DNA from: Heliocidaris erythrogramma
Taxonomy: Eukaryota; Echinodermata; Echinoidea; Camarodonta; Echinometridae
DNA length: 64,000 nucleotides
Reading direction: 5' to 3'
Assembly: GCA_025617745.1 (NCBI GenBank)
Contig: CM046864.1
Span: 32,307,239 to 32,371,238 of the forward strand
Each line of letters begins with the position of its first letter. Within the stretch, counting starts at the first letter, position 1. The notes under the pieces are model-generated. The model had not been told where the DNA came from. It saw nothing but the letters and a program-made list of their open reading frames with translations, and ran no database searches. Below are positions 42,910 through 54,275 of the stretch, piece after piece. A program made the position numbers and the translations under genes.

Positions 42910-45590
42910 AAACCTTTGGAAAAAAGTGCCTCCCCGTTTACAAACAATATAGATATGCATTTCCCAGAAAACGTGTATTTGTGTAAACCCCAAAAACCTC
43001 CCAACCTGTATGAATTCGTCCCACTCACAGAATGATCTATATGTGGTGGTGCAGTGTAAACTGTAAATTACTGTCAAAGTCGACCACCAAGTTGCAAAGC
43101 TAGCATTGCTTATTTACTGGCAAAATGGGGAAATGCCTCTCACAATACAAGATGATCCAATATCTTTATCTGACAGAGTTCAATGTTTTACTTTGGTCAT
43201 GTGGCATTATCATCAGGCTATTTTATATACTGTGGAAACCTGCAATCTGACTTGCTCCTTACACTGATTAGGACCATGGTTTTCAGGCATATGGCCCAAG
43301 TCTTCTCTTGTACAAGTTTAACTAAATTAGGCCAGATAACTTGGTGCTTATAACAAGTGCTTCCCAAAACATGGTGGTCATAAGAAATGTACAAAACTTT
43401 TAAACGCCAAGTATTTTACTAAATATATGTACCAGTACTAGTCAATATAAAATATGACCACTGAAAAGGCACAATGAGGTACAGTAACTCTCTGTTTTTG
43501 GCTTTAGCCCTGTTATGCCTACTCATACAAACATGTATGAACAAGTTATCTCTGATAGTGTGGTACAAAAGAGAGCTATGGGGTGACTTTCTACTAGCGA
43601 ACAGAATAAAAGTTGCTGTTTCACTGGAGCATAATTTTGAATATCACATGGGTTCATATACAGGGAGTTACATAACTGGATAATGTATGCGCTAGGTGAT
43701 CATTCATAAATGTACGATGTTGATATGTATGTAACCTTAACCTCCTTTCTCAAAGAGCTATAATGGGTGACTTTCACAGGTACCGAGCCTGATTTTGTAT
43801 TTTCAAGGAGCAAGATTGCTGGCTACCACAGTACCAATGAAAACAGTTTTAAACAACAAATATGCCAGTTATAGGAATTATATCGAACAAAGGTAAATGG
43901 TCATTCTACGGTATATATGGTAATTAGTGAAAGAGCTAATCAAGCATTTCATGATCTTTGCTGATTATCTAGTCGGTTACGTCTGCACAAAGAGGTCGAC
44001 CTCGACCCTGGTTGTCATTAACACAGCCCCAATTATCCCCTATCGTTTCTTCAATGTTCTTACCATGGTACAAGGTTGCTTTGATGGTAGGTAATTAAGC
44101 AGCTTACTGGCTCCTGCCTTGAGGGTCGAAGAACAGCTTTGACAGAGGCGCAGTTTCCCTAGTGCTGTCAAATAGCAGGCACTACTACGATGCCAGGACT
44201 TGTTATGAGGTGAAGATGCTGCCAAGGTGGATGGATTGGTAGCATATGCAACTGTTACATCTTCAGATTTTTATGGTTTCTGTTCATAATACAAATTGAC
44301 AAAAAAATTGAAGGCAATATGAAAATAGCATATTGTCTGTTACATCTTCAGATTTCTATGGTTTCTGTTCATAATAAAAAATTGAAGGCAATAAGGAAAT
44401 AGCATATTTCACAAGAGCAAATTGATAAAAATGACTAAATCTCTATAGTGGGAGTCACTTAACATAGAGGCCAGGCTACTCTACATGAGTGGCACTAAAT
44501 TTGGTCAAAATCTTTGAATTACATGTAGTTCTAGTCAACCCCATTTTGTGAGACAGCTACTACAACACTCTTCTACATATAAGAATAATGATTTAAAAAA
44601 AAAAGAATCAGAAAAAGAATCAGTGACAAACTTTTATTCACTAAAGCTTGCATACATTGTATTTAAAGAGGGATTAAATATCTCAAGTACAACTTATCTT
44701 TTTGTACATTTCAAATGTATGCTCTCATCCAGAGATCAAAATTAGTATTAGTACTATCCACATGTTGTATCCCGATTGGGAGGGGGTGATGAAAAGCGAA
44801 AAACCCAGTTTAAAAAAGGATGTTACTGTTAGTTAGGATTTGAGAAAACTGCATACAGTGGGTATGATCCATAGTGTTCTGTGACTAAGCCACTAGACCA
44901 TGACATCTCTAAGAATACTAATGGCACATGTCAAGACATGACAGGCGAATTTATCTCAAATATATGTAGTATTGATCTACATTATGAAAGTGCTGTATTC
45001 ACAGAGTAGCACAAGAGCAGATAAAAATGGTATTGTGCACAGAGTGTGGAAATTCATTTGCATGTATAGACATGTACTGAATTCCATTTTCATGTCAAAG
45101 GGAAAATATTGGTGGAAAGAAATCCTACAAGAGACCACTGTTGCAACTCAAACCCTCCTCGACTACAATGTTTAAGTGACCTGTACATGTACATGTATGT
45201 AACACAGTAGCCGATAAACATTGTTTTATGGTTGCTTGATCTTTGCATCAGCATGCATGAAATGGCTCTATTTAGGTAGCGAAGTGAAACGTCATATCAT
45301 GTAAAACCACGCAAAAAACGCATACATGTATGACAAAATTATTCAAAATCTAAATTTTATTTCATAGAGGCAGAACTAAAATATTAGTATTTACCTTTTC
45401 GAACACTACTAAGCAAAATAATATGAAAACCTTTATTCAGATAATTATGTCTGATTCTAATTTTAGAAGTCTTCCTACCCAATACCCCTTTTATGTAGAC
45501 TGACCTGGACTTGGTAAAATCAAAACATATTGATAGTGGTCAAGTTGCCAATAAAATTGCAAATGGAAGAAAAGTCTGTTACCAGTTATT
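42910..45590. other. noncoding DNA, one weak secreted-peptide frame
   Basis: No gene is supported. The frame 43474-43683 (69 codons) begins with MRYSNSLFLALALLCLLIQT, signal-peptide-like, but has no other support. A roughly 60-bp phrase (CTGTTACATCTTCAGATTTTTATGG) is duplicated at about 44249 and 44338. Confidence 0.4.
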
Positions 45591-45615
45591 TTGAATGAAG
45601 ATACAGGATATGAAC

Positions 45616-46333
45616 TGTAATAAGCTTGACATATCGTGTTGTAAGCTTTATAACTATGTTTGACTCACATTTAACAGGCATGACAACATAACGCTGCCTC
45701 TGGATGAATGAACATCGTATCACCTGCGTATCTCTCATATATCGCATTATCACCACTAGGTGGCGCTATTAACTTTCCTAACATAGACTCAGCTGAGTTA
45801 TATCATTACATCCCCCTTTTCATGAAGAAATGCAATTATAGTACCCGGTACATATATCATTTTTAGGTATCAAATCCAGAACAACATAATTCCAGATTTA
45901 TATGATAATGAACCTAAAATTAAAGTTCCAGTTCAGTCCAAAATTTGTGGTGTGGTTATAGTGTTTCATTTCAGTCCAGGTTCTTCAGTGTTCAAACTTG
46001 CTTGCTGCTGTAGTGAACTTTCTTGATCGCTTTTCAATTCAATGCTTGGTCAACATCGCTTGAGTAATAATTATTTCTAAATCAACTTAATACAACACTT
46101 AATACACAACACTTAGCATATGTATGTAAATGAGTAACCGAGGGGACTATCAGTTACTCTAACTGCACTAGAGGATTATTCTGCCTCTGAGATAGCACAG
46201 TTTTCCTACGTTTACTCTCATACAAAACTAAACCAACTATTTATAACACAACATGCAATACTTGTCTAAACTATAACTAACATGAGTGAAGGGGTGGACT
46301 ACCCAACACTCGAAACTGTACAAAAGGGGTTTA
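45616..46333 (-). repeat. 3' LTR of the Gypsy element
   Basis: Direct repeat of 50407-51124. It contains the CTCF-like word CCACTAGGTGGCGC at 45753-45766 and starts TGTAATAAGCTTG on the plus strand. Confidence 0.88.
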
Positions 46334-46391
46334 TTCTGCCCCTGTATATTTGTACAGTTACTATTTACAACTCTAACCTAACAGGGCATCT

Positions 46392-48150
46392 TCATGCTCT
46401 CAGAGGATAGCGGCGTTCACGCTCATGCGATGGTTCGCTCACGCTAGGCTTTCCTTGCGATGGCGCGTTGTTGGTTGCATTTGTCGAAATCCCGCTGTCC
46501 TCGTAGTCATCGACGTAGAGACCTTGTTTACGCTCTGGTCGCTTCTGAAGATGACGTATATTTCGTCGATAGCGATTTCCTCCTTCCCCTTCAATGATGT
46601 ACGAACGAGGGGACTTGTCTTTCTCGATGACGACTGCTGGTTTCCACACCTTACCGTCTTGGTACGAGACACTCTCGCCAGGCTGCAAGGTTGACAGATC
46701 ATTGGAACCTTTGTCGTAGAACTGCTTTTGTCGTTGTTGCAATTATTTCTTTCTCTCCAGCAGGAGCTCTTGACGCACAGGTCGTGGTCCAAGTAGTCTG
46801 CTCGAAGTGGGAAGCGTGGTGTTGGTCCTTCTGCCCATCAGCATGGCAGCCTGTCTCCTGGCGTATTTCTGTAGGCCAGAAGAGCTAGATGAACATCTTC
46901 ACCCTCTTCTGCTGACTTCCTCAAGAGGTTCTTAGCTATCTGCACAGCCTTTTCTGCTTTCCCGTTGGACTGCGGGTATCTTGGAGAAGATGTTGTGTGT
47001 GTCAATCCATATTCGACACAGAACTGATGGAATTCTGCACTGGCATACTGAGGGCCATTGTCTGATATCATCTCTTCAGGAATGCCATGTCGTGCAAACT
47101 GCTGCTTGCATATTGCGATCACAGCTCTGCTTGAAGTACTTGCCAGCTTGTTGATTTCAAAGTAGTTGGAATAATAGTCTACCAAGATAAGGTAAGTAGA
47201 CCCGGCAAACTCAAACAGATCACTTCCAACTTTTTGCCATGGTCTGTCAGGTAAATCATGACCATGCATAGGCTCTTTCTGGTTACTGGCTCTGTGTTGC
47301 TGCAGATATGACATCTTTCAACTGTCTCTGCAATTGCAGCATTCATCCCTGGCCAGAACAGCACATCTCTTGCCAGTCTCTTGGTCTTTTCTACTCCTTG
47401 GTGGCTCTGATGGAGTTTTATTAGCATCAGTTTCCTCATTTTACTAGGAATGATCACTTTCTGCATTTTGAAGAGCAGGTCACATTCATTAGTAATCTCA
47501 TCTTTGTACTGCCAGTACTGTCTGATGTCTGCGTCTACATCCTGACGTCTCTCAGGCCAGCCTTCTTTGACTCTTTCCATCAGCTTACAAAGCATAGGGT
47601 CTGCTAGAGTTTCTTTCTGCAACTCATCTAGTCTAGCTGGAGACAATGGAAGATAGTCTACCATGCATACTGCTATGTCTTGGCTCTCCTCATCATCTTC
47701 ACTCTCAGGAATGAAATCTCTGCTAAGAGCATCAGCGATGTACATCTCTGTGCCTCTCTTGTACTGCAATGTACAATCATATTTCTGCAGTTTCAGCAGC
47801 ATTCTTTGTAGACGTGGTGGGGTATCTGCAAGAGGCTTCTGCATGTTTGACTCCAGTGGTTTGTGATCAGACTCGATCACAAATTTTCTCATGAACACAT
47901 ACTGGTGGAATTTCTGTACTCCATACACCACTGCTGCTAGTTCTTTCTCAATTTGAGCATAGCGTTTCTCACATTCGGTGAAAGCCTTGGATGCATAGGC
48001 GACTGGCTTCTCGTTCTGAAGGAGTACTGCCCCTATGCCGTTCTGCGATGCATCTACACTCACTACTACTGGCAGATTCACATCATAGTATTGCAGTATG
48101 GGAGCTTCTGTTGCCATTTTCTGCAATTTCTCAAAAGCTGCTGTTTGCTC
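46392..48150 (-). pseudogene. Gypsy pol: RNase H and integrase, damaged
   Basis: Continues the frame of the gag-RT segment after one stop codon. RNase H shows VSVDASQNGIGAVLL, an EKELAAV helix and ESDHKPLE. The integrase zinc-binding region (HQSHQG...CHIC) precedes a frameshift near 47290. The integrase core then shows the catalytic acidic residues within SDLFEF, ISDNGPQ and SNGKAEKA (D,D,E). A second frameshift near 46850 and a stop near 46746 precede the C-terminal tail, which has a basic DNA-binding look (GNRYRRNIRHLQKRPERK). These domains would degrade template RNA and insert the cDNA. At least three lesions here. Confidence 0.85.
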
Positions 48151-50241
48151 TTAATGCCACTGCCAGTCATTCTCCTTTACCAAGAGCTTTCTCAGAGGTG
48201 CAGTCACTTCTGACAAGTTAGGAAGAAACTTTCCTAGATAGTTGATCATTCCTAGATACCTCTGAAGTTCTTTCTTGTTGGTAGGCTGTTTCATGTTTTT
48301 CACTGCTTCCACTTTCATCATGTCAGGTTTCAGACCATCAGCAGTCAGCAAGTGACCAATATACTTCACTTCGTCTACTGCAATTTTGCACTTGCTTTCA
48401 TTCAGTCTGACATTGTTCTCCTGCAGCCTCTTGAACACAGCTTCTAGGCGTTCATCATGTTCTTGTCTTGTCGTTCCCCAAATCAGTATGTCGTCCATCA
48501 CAACATCTACGCCTTCAAGATCTTCCAACATTTGTGACATTGTTCTTTGAAAGATTTCTGGAGCCGAGTTGATACCAAAAGGCATTCTGGTATACTTATA
48601 CCTTCCAAATGGCGTGCTGAAGGTACACAGATCAGAGCTCGCTTTGTCCAGACTTAACTGCCAGTACCCACAGTTTGCATCAAGAGTACTGAACACCTTG
48701 GCATTGGGGATACCCGATACAACCTCCTCGATGGTTCTCATGGGATAGTGTTCCCTCTCAATGGCTTGATTCGGTTCCTTGGGGTCGAGGCAGATTCTGA
48801 CTCTGTCACTGTTCTTTTTCGCTACAGTGACCATGCTGTTCACCCAAGCTGTTGGTTTTGTCACTCTTTCTATGACATTGAGGTCTTCCATCCTCTTCAG
48901 CTCATTTCTCACCTTCTCCCTCAGTGCAACTGGTAGCCGTCGAGGAGCATGAACTTTCGGCACTGCATCTCTGACATTAATCTTATGTGTCCCTGGCATG
49001 CAACCTAGTCCATGAAATAGGTTTGCATATTTCTCTTTGACGTCACAAGTCTCCTGTACGCCTACTGCATAGACCCTCTTGATCAATCCCAGTTGTTTGC
49101 AGGATGGAAGTCCCAATATTGGTTGCACATGTCGATCTACAACCTGACACTCTAGGTTATAAAACCTATTTTTATGTTCGCACATGAGATTGGTCTTGCC
49201 CACTGGGTGCATTTTGTGCTCTGAATACACTACCAATCTTGAATGTGACTTCTCCAATGGAGATTTTAGCTTCTGTTGTACCACTGCTGGTATCACGTTG
49301 CACTGGGAGCCTGAGTCTAGCTTGAATCTGACTTTGTTTGAGGCAACTTTCAGGTCTATGAACCAGTCTCCTGATCCCTCAGATGACTTGATGACATCCA
49401 CAAAGAAATCCTGAACATCGTCATCTTCTTCTTCTTCGACAGTATGCACTGCCTTTTTGTCACGTTTGCCAACATTCTTTTCTGGTTTGTCCTTTGACGC
49501 TTTGCAAACACTTGCAAAATGATTCTCCTTCTGGCATTTGTTGCATTTCTTTCCATAAGCAGGACACTTATTCTTTTCTAGAACATGAGACTTTCCACAG
49601 AACTTGCACTGCCGGACAGTTTTCTTTGAACCCTGCTTTGGTTTAGACCTCTGAACTGAATGCACATCTTGGGACTGAGCTTTGTCGAAAACGGTCATTC
49701 TCTCCTTCGACAATTCTGCTGCTCTGCAAATCTGGAGACATTTATCTAGCGTTAGCTCAGATTCACGCAATAACCTTGCTCTCAGTCCATCATCCTGGAT
49801 GCCGCAAATTATTCGGTCCCGTATCAGTGAATCATGGAGTTCATTTAAGTTGCAATTGGCTGCTAGCAACTTCAGATTTGTCATGTACTGCTCCCGTGTT
49901 TCACCACCAGCCTGTTGGCGCGTGAAAAATCTGTACCTGTCCACAGTTTCATTCTTTGGTGGATTGCAGTGCTTCTCAAAAGCATCCAATACTACCTTCA
50001 AGGTCACTTCAGGTGCCGCTGGAGACGCTACAGCACTAGGGGTGGGCTCCAATTTTAGGGTCTTGTATAGCTCCCTTCCTTTAGACCCTACTAAGTAAAG
50101 AAAAAGTTTTACTTTTTTCTGTTCATCACCTGTAACCGATAGCAATGTATACAGTTCAAATTCCTCTCTCCAAAGCTTCCATACTTGAGGAAGATTCCGG
50201 GCCTCCAAATCCAAGTTTGCTGGAGGTTTCAATTGCTCCAT
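48151..50241 (-). pseudogene. Gypsy gag-protease-reverse transcriptase
   Basis: A single frame from the ATG at 50241. Gag (about 1-200) is followed by two zinc knuckles, C212-C215-H219-C226 and C233-C236-H241-C246, the paired arrangement seen in Mag-like elements. Then comes an aspartic protease with LDSGSQCNVI (catalytic D309) and a reverse transcriptase with TLDANCGYWQL, TRMPFGI and MDDIL (D583, D584). It stops at TAA after NDWQWH at the RT/RNase H junction, where the next codons (EQTAAFEKLQ) continue the same frame, so the stop is a point nonsense change. Gag and pol share one frame with no visible frameshift site. The role is capsid formation, maturation and cDNA synthesis. Confidence 0.9.
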
Positions 50242-50388
50242 GCTATTTCCGGTCACAGCACTGTACTGTACTCAATGGAGAATTTCACGGCGGGTATATC
50301 CGGTCAGGCAAAAATCGTGGAGCTGTTCCCCTTTCAAATATTACTAATAATTCATATTAGATATCTCAGTTCAAGCATTCAACAGTCA

Positions 50389-50406
50389 CTTTCAGTCCTG
50401 ACACCA
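50389..50406 (-). promoter_or_regulatory. primer-binding site
   Basis: Directly internal to the 5' LTR (minus strand): TGGTGTCAGGACTGAAAG. The first nine bases match the 3' end complement of animal tRNA-Leu, which would prime minus-strand cDNA. The match weakens after that. Confidence 0.5.
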
Positions 50407-51124
50407 TGTAATAAGCTTGACATATCGTGTTGTAAGCTTTATAACTATGTTTGACTCACATTTAACAGGCATGACAACATGACGCTGCCTCTGGATCCAT
50501 GAACATCGTATCACCTGCGTATCTCTCATATATCGCATTATCACCACTAGGTGGCGCTATTAACTTTCCTAACACAGACTCAGCTGAGTTATATCATTAC
50601 ATCCCCCTTTTCATGAAGAAATGCAATTATAGTACCCGGTACATATATCATGTTTAGGTATCAAATCCAGAACAACATAATTCCAGATTTATATGATAAT
50701 GAACCTAAAATTAAAGTTCCAGTTCAGTCCAAAATTTGTGGTGTGGTTATAGTGTTTCATTTCAGTCCAGGTTCTTCAGTGTTCAAACTTGCTTGCTGCT
50801 GTAGTGAACTTTCTTGATCGCTTTTCAATTCAATGCTTGGTCAACATCGTTTGAGTAATAATTATTTCTAAATCAACTTAATACAACACTTAATACACAA
50901 CACTTAGCATATGTATGTAAATGAGTAACCGAGTGGACTATCAGTTACTCTAACTGCACTAGAGGATTATTCTGCCTCTGAGATAGCACAGTTTTCCTAC
51001 GTTTACTCTCATACAAAACTAAACCAACTTTTTATAACACAACATGCAATACTTGTCTAAACTATAACTAACATGAGTGAAGGGGTGGACTACCCAACAC
51101 TCTAAACTGTACAAAAGGGGTTTA
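50407..51124 (-). repeat. 5' LTR of the Gypsy element
   Basis: About 98-99% identical to the other LTR by eye. Would carry promoter and polyadenylation signals. CTCF-like word at 50544-50557. Confidence 0.88.
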
Positions 51125-51409
51125 TAAGCTTGACATATCGTGTTGTAAGCTTTATAACTATGTTTGACTCACATTTAACAGGCATGACAACATGACGCTG
51201 CCTCTGGATCCATGAACATCGTATCACCTGCGTATCTCTCATATATCGCATTATCACCACTAGGTGGCGCTATTAACTTTCCTAACACAGACTCAGCTGA
51301 TCCATGAACATCGTATCACCTGCGTATCTCTCATATATCGCATTATCACCACTAGGTAGCGCTATTAACTTTCCTAACACAGACTCAGCTGAGTTATCTC
51401 ATTACACTC
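51125..51409 (-). repeat. extra LTR fragment with internal duplication
   Basis: Begins TAAGCTTGACATATCG (LTR position 6) directly at the end of the 5' LTR and runs to CAGACTCAGCTGA. It then repeats about 105 bases from TCCATGAACATCG to GAGTTATCTCATTACA. It carries two further CTCF-like words at 51257-51270 and 51349-51362 (the latter AGGTAGCGC). Confidence 0.85.
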
Positions 51410-51774
51410 CTGTGCCGGCCGCACAGAAACGTTGTTAGCGCTAACAGCGCACTAACAGTACCGATAGCGATGATTTGGCCGCACAGAAGAGTAATGTTAG
51501 TCAAATTCACTAACAGCGCTGTTAGCCTAACATTTCAAGGCCGCACAGAAGCTAACAGTAATGGTAATGTTTGAACAACTCACTAACGGTGCCAGGGGCA
51601 CCAATAGTGACAATGTTAGTGAATAATTTCTTGCGTGCGCTATAACTTGTCTCTCCGTTTTTTTTAATACCAAGTACTTAAACATAGACCTAGACTAATT
51701 AAGAATGTGTCAGGTAGCGGGTGACATAGATTTTGCTGATAACGACACGAGGAGACTAAGATATGATCCTTTTC

Positions 51775-53280
51775 AGGAAGAAAATGAACATGACTTTTTC
51801 AATTTGGAGAAAACTCGTTGTATGTTATTTAGTAATTCAATCTCATATCTGGATGGTAATGTATTACTTAAAAATACCACATTTAAAATGGTCGAGGAGT
51901 TAAAGTTTCTTGGTTTACTTATTGATAATTTCAGGAAGAAAATGAACATGACTTTTTCAATTTGGAGAAAAGTTATTGATAATAAGTTATCTTGGAAACC
52001 ACAGACTCTGTATCTTAACAAATTACTCTCTAGAAATGTTGGTATTATAAACAAATTGAAATATTTGTTTCCCTCTCATGTATTACTCTTGTTGTATTCC
52101 ACCTTGGTTCTACCCTACATAAGTTATGGCATTCTTGCTTGGGGCAACTGTACTCAGTTGGATAGACTCTCAGTTATACAAAAACGGGTGATGAGAATAA
52201 TTTTGAAAAAGCCTAGACTAAGCTCCGTCTAAAATATTATTCTTCGGAAATAAATCGTTGAGACTAAACGATTTGTTTTATTACCAGTTAGGCAGTTTAA
52301 TGTATCAAGTACGAATTCATGAATTGCCTCGGGTTTTACAATCAATGCTTAAAACGAATGATGGAATACATAGGCATTCTACACGACAATCATCTTTCTT
52401 TCATTTACCACGTCTTCGTACTCAGTTTGCCCAGAAAACATTAATCTAAACTGGGCCCTTCTATTGAAATCATCTTGATTCAAATCTAAAGCAAGCTTCC
52501 TCTCTTAAATCTTTTAGAAGAAATCTTAAACATTATCAAATTAGCTCTTACAGTGTAAGTCCATAACAGGGGCGTATCCAGGATTTCCCAATAGGGGGGG
52601 AGGCATTATTGATCGCCGTCCTGGGGGAGGGGGTGCCCCCTCCCCTTTGGAAGTTTTTTGCTTCTGAAGAAGAGCTGAGATGCAAAATAATCCTATATGT
52701 GACCAATTTTGAAGCCTATTTAATGAACAACTTCTTTTTTCCTAGTTTTTTTTTTATTTTACGACGGCCAATAGGGGGGGGGCGCCTGTTGCGCCACCCC
52801 TGGATACGCCACTGCATAACAACTGTACAGTATTTGGTTTTCTGCCTGTGTCTAAACAGAACATAAACAAAACCTTTCCTAAGACATCTTTTTATTCATA
52901 CTTAATACACATACATGTATTATGTGTATCTGGTTTTTCTACTACTATATAAACCCAATAGGCTGACATTACCTGCTAGTATAATACTAGTTCATAGTAT
53001 GTTTTTTTTCCTTTTACACACGTCTTGTCTCGTCTCTTTATTGCTATATATGTATATGTGTACATAATTACATACATGTATTTCTTAATTCTCTCTGTTA
53101 TTGGGAACCTCGTTTTAACAAGCTGTGCTTTTCCTTAGCTTCTCCCATGATACTGCTTTTTGGAATTGTTATTATGATATCTGTATTCGAAATTTTGAAC
53201 AATGTATGCTCACCAATAATGTTCATGGCAGATTTCTGCAGTAATATGAAAAAATTAATTCATTCATTCATTCATTTATT
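51775..53280 (+). pseudogene. CR1/L2-like LINE fragment (RT C-terminal part)
   Basis: Reading frames carry EKTRCMLFSNS, ELKFLGLLIDN, KLSWKPQTLYLNKLL and VLLLLYSTLVLPYISYGILAW, the post-catalytic RT and thumb region of CR1/L2/Crack-type LINEs, then LDRLSVIQKRVMRII. A frameshift near 52230 leads into LNDLFYYQLGSLMYQ. The catalytic FADD region is missing (5' truncated). The 3' end near 53255-53280 is an (ATTC)n tail, typical of CR1/L2 groups. A MITE (52567-52814) has inserted in its 3' part. Non-functional. Confidence 0.7.
52567..52814. mobile_element. MITE with CAGGGGCGTATCCAGG ends
   Basis: Left end CAGGGGCGTATCCAGGATTT, right end CCACCCCTGGATACGCCACTG: inverted repeats of about 16 bp with a few mismatches. 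CATAACA occurs at both borders (52562-52568 and 52815-52821), a possible 7-8-bp duplication. Interior G-rich tracts. hAT-type ends (CAG) are likely. Confidence 0.7.
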
Positions 53281-54275
53281 AAAGTATAGGTTTTACAAAG
53301 CAGTGTTTGAAGACATTTTTAACATTGTAGGCCCTGCTTTGGAAAGAAGAACATTACGGTGAGTAACTATGTACCATACATTAAGTACAGTCAATGTAAC
53401 TTAATAGTGTAATAGGCTACATACGCATCAGCTACTGATGATGAGAAGCATCATGATGAAAATCATCATTGGCAAATAAGCCTACTCCCATGAGTGAAGA
53501 GCTAAAAACTAAACAAAATAAATAAATAAATAAATAAATGATAAGTGGGCTTGCATTTTTTTTTGTGGTACACTATCTTAATCTAAAAGCTAAATGCTAG
53601 TAGTTGCAGCAAGCAATAATTTCACGCGAAAGTCTTTGGAATCAAAGTTAACTGTTCATATATTGTCGTAGCTAATCTAGTAAGTTTATGCAATCAGAAA
53701 CTTGAATAACCTTTGTTAAAGAATGAAACATACGCTGAAAACCAAGCACACAGTAGACCACCAACATAGATAAGCATATAGTGGGAACGTGTAGTATTAT
53801 TGATTAGAAAAAGACCCGTCACCCGGCAGGAATGTCATGTTTATTTTGGTCATTTGTCAGCAAATATACATTTTAAAACGTGAATACACAACGCACGCGC
53901 ACTGTGCTATGCTGCATCAACAAGATTCATCAATCTATACATAGATCACTACGCACAAATCATAGATTTTGCCTAACTCTATGGCTCAAATCCATTAACA
54001 GCGCTGTAACAGCGCGAGTGCCTAACAGCGCCCTAACAGCGCTTTCTGTGCGGTCATCTTACCCGTGTTGTTAGTGGCTGATTTGTTTGTGACTTGTTAG
54101 CGCTAACAAAGCCGCTACCAACAGCGTTTCTGTGCGGCCGGCACTGGACTGGTAAGTTGAAAAAAAAATTGCTTGCAGAATACATTCAAACAGAGGGCAG
54201 GGGTTATGATAGCACTTGGTTGTGTAAGGAAATGAAATTAAGTAGCCCATTATTTCACTTGTATGTTGTTAACAG

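Larger units (their letters stand above)
45616..51124 (-). mobile_element. Ty3/Gypsy LTR retrotransposon, Mag-like, minus strand
   Basis: Two 718-bp direct repeats, 45616-46333 and 50407-51124, flank a gag-pol region on the minus strand. By eye the LTRs differ at about ten sites, so insertion was recent. Just inside the 5' LTR the minus strand reads TGGTGTCAGGACTG, resembling a tRNA-Leu primer-binding site. The LTR edge at the pol side (GGGGTTTA) does not end in the usual CA; the alternative edge ...CTGTACA lies 11 bp inside. A further LTR fragment abuts the right end, hiding any target duplication. pol is damaged, so this copy cannot move alone. Confidence 0.9.
51411..54145. mobile_element. 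TIR element with TTCTGTGCGGCC subterminal repeats
   Basis: The ends read TGTGCCGGCCGCACAGAAACG and, inverted, AGTGCCGGCCGCACAGAAACG (one mismatch). Subterminal copies of GGCCGCACAGAA occur at about 51478 and 51539 on the left, and GCTTTCTGTGCGGTC near 54040 on the right, with many inverted GTTAGCGCTAAC words. Such clustered motifs usually serve as transposase-binding sites. No transposase is encoded. It contains a LINE fragment. No target duplication was found. hAT-like ends are possible but unproven. Confidence 0.65.

Noticed and set aside
43474-43683. Small secreted peptide gene
   Set aside because: It has a signal-like start, but there is no second exon, conserved cysteine pattern or other support.
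47663-50454. Plus-strand frames inside the Gypsy element
   Set aside because: They are shadows of the minus-strand gag-pol reading.
53296-53362. Extra upstream exon ending in a GTGAGT donor, before the gene at 54276
   Set aside because: The donor is good, but the acceptor is weak and the encoded residues do not clearly match the family. Left out of the gene call.
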